Source: Nitrospinae bacterium RIFCSPLOWO2_12_FULL_45_22 (GTDB taxonomy: Bacteria; 2-12-FULL-45-22). From it: a stretch of DNA of 28,334 nt. The position numbers and the translations under genes are program-made. The first letter of the stretch is position 1; each line of letters starts with the position of its first letter. Shown piece after piece: positions 8,150-14,379 of this stretch. The stretch covers positions 1 through 28,334 of the forward strand of contig MHDQ01000127.1 in NCBI GenBank assembly GCA_001803565.1, read 5' to 3'. The notes under the pieces were generated by a model. That model was not told the DNA's origin. It did no database searches and worked only from the letters and a program-made list of their open reading frames with translations.

Positions 8150-9690
8150 CGGTATCTCCTTGCTGATTCACGCTTGGGAAGGATACAGATTTGTAGAGGC
8201 AAGCTCCATAAGGTAATAATACCTAATACCCAGATAGCCGGTGCGGGTGGCGTTTCCCGAGTAATGATCCCAGTAGCTATAAGTCCTACCCCGGCTAGTA
8301 GAGTTAAAGGGATAGTAAAACGTTTTATTAATCCTAAGATGTTTTTTATCCTCTCATAAGGAGAGACATAGTAAGGTAATATTACCGGGCTATGCGTAGC
8401 TACGCGGACTTCTTCGGGCAGCTCTAAGACCGGCAATACTTTAACCAGAACGGTATAAAGGAAGGCACAGAAGATAAAGCTCCCGGCGATCAGACTCCAA
8501 TCGAAAAAAGTAGGCATATATGGGGCGATTTTATAAGGCAGGTGGGGGTGATAGAAAGAGGGTACTACAATAAGATAGCGCCAGATCCACATGGATATAA
8601 AGACCGGGATAGCTGCAAGAACTGTCAGCTTTATGCTGCATATCCGGGGATTGGCGCCCTGGATAAAAAATATCCAAAAAGGTACGACCATTCCCAGGAT
8701 AGTAGCTGGCCAGGTGATCTTGGCAAATCGGCCAAAAAGCACATCATTAAACACTACCCTTTCGGCTGCCGGTGGGGCATAGGTCCCGGTTAGCCACTCA
8801 CTGAATAGAAAATAGAGATATAGCCAGGTGACAAAACCTAGAAATACCCCCAGGCCTTTGAATATCCGCGGATAAAATATCTCTTGCCAGCCAAAGGTCT
8901 GCCGCAGGATAGCCAGGACTATAATGACAAAAGAGAAGCCTGTAACTATTGCCCCTAAGACAAAATAGGGGGCCTGGAAGGGATTAAACCATCCGGGCCT
9001 CCCGGCTTGCATCCCAAAGATATACCCATAGACTGAATGGACTGATACCATTATGGGAAGGATTATGACAGCCAGCCACCAGACCACCCGCTCATGGGTC
9101 TGACGGCTCTGGGGGGTGTCCGAATACCCCAGGGCCAGTAGTTTATATAGCCAGCGCTTATGAGAAGGCAATACCAGGGAGCAGATATATAAATCACGGC
9201 GCATAGCCAGGTATAAGTAAACACTACTACCAATAAGATATGTAGTGATGACAGTCATGGACCAGACAAAGGGGGCATGAAAGCGGCCATGCTTAACCAC
9301 ATTAAAGATAAAGCGATCTGGCCGGCCTACATCCATAGATATATTCAATACTGCTGTGGTTAAGGAAGCAAGGGTAACCAGCTCTGCTATGCGGGCTAAC
9401 TGCTTATATCGCTCTAAGTTTAATATGCGTACTACCGCAGAAATAGCGATCCCGACGTGGCTGATGCCAATAAAATGGACAATATCAGCCACCAGTATCC
9501 CCCAGATAGCACCCTGGGAGCCCTGGCCAGTAAAGTGATGCCCCTCAAAAAATTGGAGCTGAAAATTATAGAAAAGCCAGATTACCCCGGCCAGGAGCAA
9601 TCCAAAAAAGGGATAAAACATCCAACTGGTATAAATTAAGGGACGCAACAATAGTTCTAATTCTCTGTCTTCTATATATCCTCGCGCCAT
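8137..9690 (-). CDS. NrfD/PsrC-type quinone-binding membrane subunit
   Basis: Polytopic inner-membrane protein of 517 aa with about ten hydrophobic helices; the first is at about 20-42 and the last at about 478-503. Family features are the LVADIVHFIGISHVGIAIS helix, DVGRPDRF (residues 120-127), FVWSMTVITTYL and the HSVYGYIFGMQAGRPGW segment, as in the NrfD/PsrC/HybB family. Ten-helix members of about 400-500 aa occur as QrcD and ActC, whereas classic NrfD/PsrC has eight helices and about 320 aa, so the size points to the Qrc / alternative complex III side. It should exchange electrons between the membrane (mena)quinone pool and the FeS subunit. Its start overlaps the FeS subunit by 19 nt and has AGGAGAAGGGG; its end overlaps the chaperone gene by 13 nt, so these genes are tightly coupled. 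Confidence 0.92.
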   Translation of the reverse strand: MARGYIEDRELELLLRPLIYTSWMFYPFFGLLLAGVIWLFYNFQLQFFEGHHFTGQGSQGAIWGILVADIVHFIGISHVGIAISAVVRILNLERYKQLARIAELVTLASLTTAVLNISMDVGRPDRFIFNVVKHGRFHAPFVWSMTVITTYLIGSSVYLYLAMRRDLYICSLVLPSHKRWLYKLLALGYSDTPQSRQTHERVVWWLAVIILPIMVSVHSVYGYIFGMQAGRPGWFNPFQAPYFVLGAIVTGFSFVIIVLAILRQTFGWQEIFYPRIFKGLGVFLGFVTWLYLYFLFSEWLTGTYAPPAAERVVFNDVLFGRFAKITWPATILGMVVPFWIFFIQGANPRICSIKLTVLAAIPVFISMWIWRYLIVVPSFYHPHLPYKIAPYMPTFFDWSLIAGSFIFCAFLYTVLVKVLPVLELPEEVRVATHSPVILPYYVSPYERIKNILGLIKRFTIPLTLLAGVGLIATGIITRETPPAPAIWVLGIITLWSLPLQICILPKRESARRYRWPY

Positions 9691-10373
9691 TCCCCTTCTC
9701 CTAAATAGATAACCTTGGGATGAGTGCCTAGCTCTTCCAAGAGCCGGAAGGCCCGGCGGCTCCGGGCTAGCTTTGACACCATACTTTCTGGATCATCCAG
9801 GTCGCCAAAATAACGGGCCTTGGCTGGACAAGTCTGTACACAAGCAGTAACATATTCCCCCTCCCGGATAGGCCGGTCTTCTGACCGGGCCTTCTCCCGG
9901 GCCTTCTGCCAGCGATGGACACAAAAGGTACATTTTTCTACCACACCTAAGGGTCTGAGCGATACATCAGGGTTAAAAGCACTCTGCATTATTTCTGGCC
10001 AATGGCCCTTGCTCCAATTATAGAATCTCCTGCTATAGGGACAGGCACACATACAAAGCCGGCAGCCAATACAGCGGGCAAAGATCTGAAAAACTATCCC
10101 CTCTTCACTCTTATAGGTGGCCCTTACCGGGCAGACTTTTATACAGGAAGGCCGATCACAATGCATACAGGGAAGTGGGGTAAAACGTATGCGAGAATAT
10201 CCCTGCTCCCCTTCTTCCTTGAAGGGTAGTACCTGATTCCAGAAGATGGCTCTACCTTTAGAGGCATGATCGGGACCAGCAAAGGGGATATTATTCTCAT
10301 TCCGGCAAGCAATCGTACAGGCCTGACAAGCCGTACATCTATCCAGGTCTATCACCATACCCCACCTTGGCAT
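9672..10373 (-). CDS. Four-cluster ferredoxin subunit (PsrB/DmsB/QrcC type)
   Basis: Electron-transfer subunit of 233 aa with sixteen cysteines in four ferredoxin motifs: C13/16/19/23, C69/72/77/81, C101/104/107/111 and C148/151/178/182. It starts directly with MPRWGMVIDLDRCTACQACT, without an export signal, as expected for a subunit carried across the membrane with its Tat-tagged partner. The segment YSRRFYNW after the third motif is standard in this family. It should link the Mo-type subunit to the NrfD-type membrane protein. The ATG has AAGGAGGGAGG upstream and lies 18 nt after the Mo subunit stop. All sixteen ligands are cysteines; none is replaced by Trp or Asp, so four [4Fe-4S] clusters are predicted. 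Confidence 0.95.
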   Translation of the reverse strand: MPRWGMVIDLDRCTACQACTIACRNENNIPFAGPDHASKGRAIFWNQVLPFKEEGEQGYSRIRFTPLPCMHCDRPSCIKVCPVRATYKSEEGIVFQIFARCIGCRLCMCACPYSRRFYNWSKGHWPEIMQSAFNPDVSLRPLGVVEKCTFCVHRWQKAREKARSEDRPIREGEYVTACVQTCPAKARYFGDLDDPESMVSKLARSRRAFRLLEELGTHPKVIYLGEGEWREDI

Positions 10374-10391
10374 TCTACCACCTCCCTCCTT

Positions 10392-12842
10392 TTAAACTTT
10401 TACTAAACGTACCCGGGTAGAGCCCCAGGAAACATTACCCGTAAGATAATTAAATTCCGTCCCTATAATTTTATTCAGGTTTTCTCCCCTATTTCTTGCC
10501 CAGCGGCCATAAGAGCTATGGCCATATTCGAAGGGGACATTTAGGACATGCCGCTGAGCCCCTTCAAAGATCAGGGCTTTAAATTGGACCCGGCCAATAG
10601 GCGACTCTACCCATACCCGCTCTTCATCCTCTATTCCCAGAATGTGAGCATCTTCAGGGTGGATCTCCAGCCAGGGTTCCCAGCTCTTGCTATGCTGGAG
10701 GCCAAAGATTTCTTGCAGGTGGGGCTGATTGCCTCCTCTACCTTCGGCATGGGGCATAACCTTATAGGTATTGATCAAAAAAGGATATTCTTTTTCATCC
10801 CCTATGAACCGCAGGGGCTCATAATGGGGCATAAAAACCTCATCTCCCTGGCCGGATAACTGCAACTTTTCTATTAATTGCTCAAAGGCCTTTTCATGGG
10901 TTAATCCTTCTCTATCTGCGATCCTTTGTACTAGTTCATCTATCTTTAATTTCATGAGCAAAGAATAAAATTCAAACTTCCTTGAGGGGGTCCTTATAAC
11001 TTCCTGCCATTGAGCAAACGAATATGGTGGTGCCCACCAACCCCCATTATCTAAGAGGGCAGCCCAGAACTTTTGGGGTTCTTTTTCTTGGATAGAACCC
11101 CTTCCAGCGGTCCTTATTCCTTCTAAGGCATCTCTAACCATATCCAGATAATTATCTAAAAAGGCCGCCCCCACCGTTCCTCCAATGGCCTTAGCAATAG
11201 CGATCATTACATCCCCTGTATGCCTGGTATTATATAAAGGCTTAACCACAGGCTGCCTGATACCTAATAGAGGGTAGCCTGTACTCGAAGGGATCTCATC
11301 ATCTTCCCACCGCTCTAGATAAGTATGGTCCGGTAGGATTAGATCAGCCATATGGGTAGATTCATCCAAAAAGGGAGAAAAACTTACTATAAAAGGAATC
11401 TTAGTAAACGCCTCATAATATCTACTTATTTGTGGGCTAGAGAAGAGGGGATTAGTATAATATAAAAAAAGAGTATCTAATTTGTAGGGGTACCCTGCCA
11501 GGATATTATTGGGCAAGGTGGCATAGGCACTGGATGCAAAAGGAAATGTTTCTGAGCCGGCTAAGTCTATTCGAGGTTGTTTCAATCCCTTTATCGCTCC
11601 TGCATCCAAAGTCGGCTCCCACCACTCTTTGAAGGGTGGTCTTCTTTGAATCATTACCCCGCCCGGTATATCTAGAGAACCTATGAGGGCATTAAGAGAA
11701 TGGACAGCCATACAGGTATATAGCCCGTTGGATTGGCCACTAATCCCCCGGCCATATATAGCAATACCAGGTCTATGGCTGGCAAATTCCTGAGCAGTCC
11801 GTTCAATTACCTTCGTGGGGACACCGGTAATAAGGGAGACCTTTTCGGGGGGGTATTGTTCTATTACCAAATGTTTGAAGCCTACATGCTCCTTGCCAGA
11901 ATCATCCCGCCAGTCATCGAAGCCAAAGGTATAGTTTTTTACAAAAGTATGATCATAGAGATTGTCTCGGATAATGACATGGGCCAATCCTAAAGCCAGA
12001 GCCCCATCGGTACCTGGTTTTACTCCTATCCATTTATCGGCTTTGGATGCCGATATGGAATAACGGATATCTATTTGGACTAATTTAGCGCGGATTCCTG
12101 GCCGACCTCGATGCATTTGACCATACATGCGTAACCGGTAGGCAGCGGGCACTCCTGCCTCGAGTAAACTGGTGCCAAAACAGAGTATATAATTGGTATT
12201 TTCCCAATCATAGGCAAAATAGTCCTTAGCGCCTTGCATAAAATAGTGAGCTGACATGGCCCCTTCCATCCCCAGATCATGACTAATATTGTTAGGAGAC
12301 CCATAGACCTTAAGGAAGCGGTCCATGAGCGGACCCATATGGCCCCGGTAGTGACCCCCAATGACTGCTACTCTATGGCTTTCCCCCTTACTTCGGAGTT
12401 TAGCAAGTCGAGTCCCCAATTCTTTAATGGCCTGTTCCCAGGAAATGCTTTGCCATTTCCCTTCCCCTCGCTCACCAACCCGCTTCATTGGACCCCTGAT
12501 CCTGTCAGGGTCATAGAGCACCTGGAGCCCATTTTGGCCTTTGGGACAGAGCCCCCCCAGATTGGTGGGATATATAGGATTCCCTTCAATCTTTACTGCC
12601 CGGCCTTCAACTACCCTCACCTGAATGCCACACCCACCCGGGCATTGTAGACAGATACTTTTATAGTAACGCTCCTCCCCTAGCGACCATTCATCTGCCC
12701 CGGGCACTGGTGGTTTATCAATTTCATATTCTTCCGGCCATCCTTCCTCCAGGAGTTCTTCTATTCGACAGCTAGTCATGCTTCCAGCTAATAGGGCAGC
12801 ACTAGCCGATTTTAGGAAGGTTCGACGGGTAACTTTTGACAT
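10392..12842 (-). CDS. Tat-exported molybdopterin oxidoreductase, large subunit
   Basis: Large subunit (816 aa) of a complex iron-sulfur molybdoenzyme of the DMSO reductase superfamily. The N-terminus has a Tat signal (RRTFLK at 6-11, then a hydrophobic stretch ending in GSMTSC, C25, perhaps a lipid site). C64, C67, C71 and C99 form the [4Fe-4S] site. Molybdopterin-binding segments follow, including VQIDIRYSISASKADKWIGV and PGTDGALALGLAHVI, and the C-terminal domain (about 690-816) carries HPEDAHILGI and the NVPFEYGHSSYGRWA region. Where PsrA/PhsA-type enzymes have a Mo-ligating Cys, this protein reads NISHDLGMEGA (185-195) with no Cys. It lies between the pentaheme cytochrome and the FeS subunit, in the order of qrcABCD. 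Polysulfide, thiosulfate, arsenate or quinone-linked functions are all possible; the substrate is not known. AGGAGGAG precedes the ATG. Confidence 0.92.
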   Translation of the reverse strand: MSKVTRRTFLKSASAALLAGSMTSCRIEELLEEGWPEEYEIDKPPVPGADEWSLGEERYYKSICLQCPGGCGIQVRVVEGRAVKIEGNPIYPTNLGGLCPKGQNGLQVLYDPDRIRGPMKRVGERGEGKWQSISWEQAIKELGTRLAKLRSKGESHRVAVIGGHYRGHMGPLMDRFLKVYGSPNNISHDLGMEGAMSAHYFMQGAKDYFAYDWENTNYILCFGTSLLEAGVPAAYRLRMYGQMHRGRPGIRAKLVQIDIRYSISASKADKWIGVKPGTDGALALGLAHVIIRDNLYDHTFVKNYTFGFDDWRDDSGKEHVGFKHLVIEQYPPEKVSLITGVPTKVIERTAQEFASHRPGIAIYGRGISGQSNGLYTCMAVHSLNALIGSLDIPGGVMIQRRPPFKEWWEPTLDAGAIKGLKQPRIDLAGSETFPFASSAYATLPNNILAGYPYKLDTLFLYYTNPLFSSPQISRYYEAFTKIPFIVSFSPFLDESTHMADLILPDHTYLERWEDDEIPSSTGYPLLGIRQPVVKPLYNTRHTGDVMIAIAKAIGGTVGAAFLDNYLDMVRDALEGIRTAGRGSIQEKEPQKFWAALLDNGGWWAPPYSFAQWQEVIRTPSRKFEFYSLLMKLKIDELVQRIADREGLTHEKAFEQLIEKLQLSGQGDEVFMPHYEPLRFIGDEKEYPFLINTYKVMPHAEGRGGNQPHLQEIFGLQHSKSWEPWLEIHPEDAHILGIEDEERVWVESPIGRVQFKALIFEGAQRHVLNVPFEYGHSSYGRWARNRGENLNKIIGTEFNYLTGNVSWGSTRVRLVKV

Positions 12843-12863
12843 GGTCTCCTCCTACAAGAACTT

Positions 12864-12931
12864 AGATTGCTTCGTCGCTAACGCCCCTCGCAATGACATT
12901 GAGGTCTGATTTTGTCATTGCAAGTGAAGCG
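12864..12931. repeat. Dispersed palindromic repeat between two operon genes
   Basis: The block AGATTGCTTCGTCGCTAACG followed by CCCCTCGCAATGACA (12864-12898) and, after 14 nt, TGTCATTGCAAGTGAAGCG (12913-12931) form an inverted repeat whose core GCAATGACA / TGTCATTGC is perfect. The GTCATTGC..GAAGCAATC type is a well-known dispersed repeat in several anaerobe genomes (recalled, not searched). In the operon mRNA it makes a hairpin between the pentaheme cytochrome stop (12974) and the Mo subunit start. Confidence 0.7.
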
Positions 12932-12973
12932 CGGTTATCTCAAAAAGAGAATTCCTGTTTGAGCCAACTATCA

Positions 12974-13501
12974 CTACCTGTGGCATGCAGAACAATCATT
13001 AGATACCTTCCTCTGCTCGTGGCAGTCCATACAGGTGTCCATATTCAAAGTAGCCATGATGGGCTTGTCCAAAGGTAGTTCCTTTTCTCCGATATCCCCA
13101 TGGCAGGTTTTACAAGCTATCTTGCCTATTGCCGCATGCCGTTTATGGGAGAAATAGACATGACGAGGCAACTTGTATAGCCTTATCCAGGGTATTTGGC
13201 CTCCATTGGATGAATATTTCTCCAGAATATCAAAGGGTGGCGCGGTATTCCCCTCGTGACACTCCAGGCAAATTTCTAATCTGGGTATACCGGGATCAGT
13301 CCTAGTAAAGACAAACAGATGGCAATTCTCACATTCTAATCCGCTTTCGTTATGGATCTTATGGTTGAAGGGAAAAGGTTGTTTTAAAGAGTTAGAATTA
13401 AACGGATTGATTTTTTGGACATTGGCTTGGGCCAAAATAGATAAAAATACTATTCCCCCAATAACAGTGAAAAAAAGCCCCAAGAATAAAATCTTCTTCA
13501 T
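12974..13501 (-). CDS. Pentaheme cytochrome c subunit (QrcA/ActA-like)
   Basis: Small multiheme cytochrome of 175 aa. An N-terminal hydrophobic segment (4-24) ends near AQA and may be a cleaved signal or an anchor. Five CxxCH sites are present: CENCH (57), CLECH (78), CKTCH (130), CMDCH (157) and CSACH (170). Two histidine-rich blocks, QPFPFNHKIH and LPRHVYFSHKRHAA, precede sites 1 and 3 and supply likely distal ligands. The stretch PWIRLYKLPRHVYFSHKRH is the pattern I know from the cytochrome subunit of alternative complex III and Qrc (ActA/QrcA) and of cytochrome c7-like relatives. It is directly upstream of the Mo subunit, again as in those complexes. Five sites resemble ActA more than the hexaheme QrcA. 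AAGGAGGGG precedes the ATG. It would pass electrons between soluble cytochromes and the complex. Confidence 0.9.
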   Translation of the reverse strand: MKKILFLGLFFTVIGGIVFLSILAQANVQKINPFNSNSLKQPFPFNHKIHNESGLECENCHLFVFTRTDPGIPRLEICLECHEGNTAPPFDILEKYSSNGGQIPWIRLYKLPRHVYFSHKRHAAIGKIACKTCHGDIGEKELPLDKPIMATLNMDTCMDCHEQRKVSNDCSACHR

Positions 13502-13514
13502 AACCCCTCCTTTC

Positions 13515-13877
13515 TTAAGTACATGAGATCTTTTGGTTTAGCCGGTCCAGATTTAAGGGTTCCTCAAAACAATCGAAAAAATCGATCTTATTGTCCTCTA
13601 TTCCATCATCATTGAACTCCTTTCCTAGTAGTAGAATGATATGGATATTAGGATTAATCTTCTTTATTATGGGAGCTATATCATAACCGGTTAAGCCCGG
13701 TAGCTGTCCCTTTAGAATGGCGGCATCGATCCTTTCCCTAATACTAAGAGAGAGGGCTTCTTTGCTGCTCTCTGCCTGGATCACTTCGTGACCTTTGGCA
13801 GAAAAAAAATGGGCAATTTGTTCTCTCTCTTCCTTATTGTCATCTGCTATAAGGAGCCTTTTTCTTTTATCTATCAT
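13515..13877 (-). CDS. Degenerate receiver-domain protein (pseudo-receiver)
   Basis: Stand-alone CheY-like fold of about 120 aa, first gene of the sigma-54 operon. The N-terminal acidic patch is intact (LLIADDNKEERE), but the phospho-acceptor is replaced: the normal L-D-x-x-L/M-P-G position reads AAILKGQLPGLTG, a Lys for the Asp. The switch Thr/Ser is Leu-Gly (IILLLGKE) and the conserved Lys of the K-P motif is Glu (CFEEPLNLDRL). All three phospho-switch residues are therefore lost, so it cannot act as a classical phosphorylated receiver. ATG 13877 (AGAGGT eight bases upstream) is preferred over an in-frame ATG at 13925, which has only a weak site. It ends 13 nt before the pentaheme cytochrome. 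It might bind another protein or small ligand, such as the kinase or the activator upstream. Function unknown. Confidence 0.75.
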   Translation of the reverse strand: MIDKRKRLLIADDNKEEREQIAHFFSAKGHEVIQAESSKEALSLSIRERIDAAILKGQLPGLTGYDIAPIIKKINPNIHIILLLGKEFNDDGIEDNKIDFFDCFEEPLNLDRLNQKISCT

Positions 13878-13963
13878 AGCCAAACCTCTGGGCTCCAAGG
13901 ATTTATTTGATGGGCAAACCTTCATACCCTAACGGACACCACGAGGCATAAATAACTTGAACT

Positions 13964-14011
13964 GTAGCGTGAAAGTCTGCTTTCATAAATGCCAGCAAGC
14001 TGGTGCGCTAC
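13964..14011 (-). promoter_or_regulatory. Structured leader element, predicted three-way junction
   Basis: Three perfect nested stems: outer GTAGCG / CGCTAC (13964-13969 with 14006-14011), inner TGAAAG / CTTTCA (13970-13975 with 13980-13985) and CCAGC / GCTGG (13992-13996 with 13999-14003). It lies about 80-125 nt downstream of the predicted sigma-54 start and before the pseudo-receiver start. A competing pairing (GGCAT with ATGCC further downstream) can be drawn. It does not match a riboswitch class I know. Confidence 0.4.
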
Positions 14012-14099
14012 CTTATTTGTTAATGGAACCAAAATGCTATTTTCAGGACAAACAAATAAAGGTTTATGAAGGATTCTAAAACCAACTGAATAGAGACTG

Positions 14100-14115
14100 A
14101 GCAAATAGCGTGCCT
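14100..14115 (-). promoter_or_regulatory. Sigma-54 (RpoN) promoter of the respiratory operon
   Basis: The minus strand reads AGGCACGCTATTTGCT here. This fits the -24/-12 consensus TGGCACG-N4-TTGCT at all positions but the leading T, with the required GG-N10-GC spacing. Transcription should start near 14089 and run leftward into the pseudo-receiver and cytochrome/Mo genes. An NtrC-family activator is encoded immediately upstream on the same strand, which strongly supports the call. Confidence 0.8.
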
Positions 14116-14130
14116 TTACCGATTTCAAGC

Positions 14131-14171
14131 AAAAAAAAAGCCACCTAATTCTTACTTAGGTGGCTTTTTTT
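14131..14171. terminator. Intrinsic terminator, potentially bidirectional
   Basis: A perfect 11-bp stem, AAGCCACCTAA (14138-14148) with TTAGGTGGCTT (14156-14166), has a 7-nt loop and is flanked by nine A on the left and a T run on the right, so it has a U-tract on either strand. On the minus strand it ends the activator transcript about 210 nt after its stop and insulates the sigma-54 promoter beyond it. Confidence 0.88.
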
Positions 14172-14254
14172 GTATATGGGGTTATATAACACCGAGACCC
14201 AGAGCCGAGTAAGAAAAGAATTTTTAATTTATTTCTCTAAGTCTCCCGTGCCCC

Positions 14255-14274
14255 GGTGGTTAATTTTAATCACC
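14255..14274. promoter_or_regulatory. Imperfect palindrome, candidate activator-binding site
   Basis: GGTGGTTAATTTTAATCACC is a 20-bp dyad matching at 8 of 10 positions per half. It lies about 140-160 bp upstream of the sigma-54 promoter, the usual distance for an enhancer bound by an NtrC-family protein. Single copy seen; binding is inferred from position. Confidence 0.45.
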
Positions 14275-14379
14275 TCTTCAGGATCGCAATTTGAAATACC
14301 CCCTATCCCTAAGTCTAGATACCATAAAGGTTTTTAAGCCGCTATCCCAAATTTCAACACATCATTGCATTTTGCAATA

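Larger units (their letters stand above)
13878..14379. other. Control region of the respiratory operon
   Basis: About 500 nt without a convincing gene. From right to left on the minus strand it holds: a short perfect hairpin just after the activator stop (ATTGCA at 14364-14369, TGCAAT at 14373-14378); a 20-bp imperfect palindrome (14255-14274); the activator terminator (14138-14171); the sigma-54 promoter (14100-14115); and a leader of about 200 nt with a three-way-junction fold (13964-14011). A 68-codon ORF across 13922-14128 starts upstream of the expected transcript start and is not accepted as a gene. Confidence 0.7.

Noticed and set aside
12080-12650. ORFs in other frames within the Mo subunit gene
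   Set aside because: The molybdopterin domain is continuous on the minus strand with all expected motifs; the other frames match nothing.
13878-13925. N-terminal extension of the pseudo-receiver from ATG 13925
   Set aside because: The 16 extra residues have no counterpart in receiver domains and the internal ATG has the better ribosome site.
13922-14128. 68-codon minus-strand ORF upstream of the pseudo-receiver gene
   Set aside because: Its start lies upstream of the predicted sigma-54 transcript start, it has no good ribosome site, runs through the structured leader, and its sequence shows no recognisable domain.
14364-14378. Hairpin ATTGCA-TTT-TGCAAT after the activator stop as its terminator
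   Set aside because: The stem is only 6 bp, A/T-rich and has no U-tract; the strong terminator is at 14138-14171.
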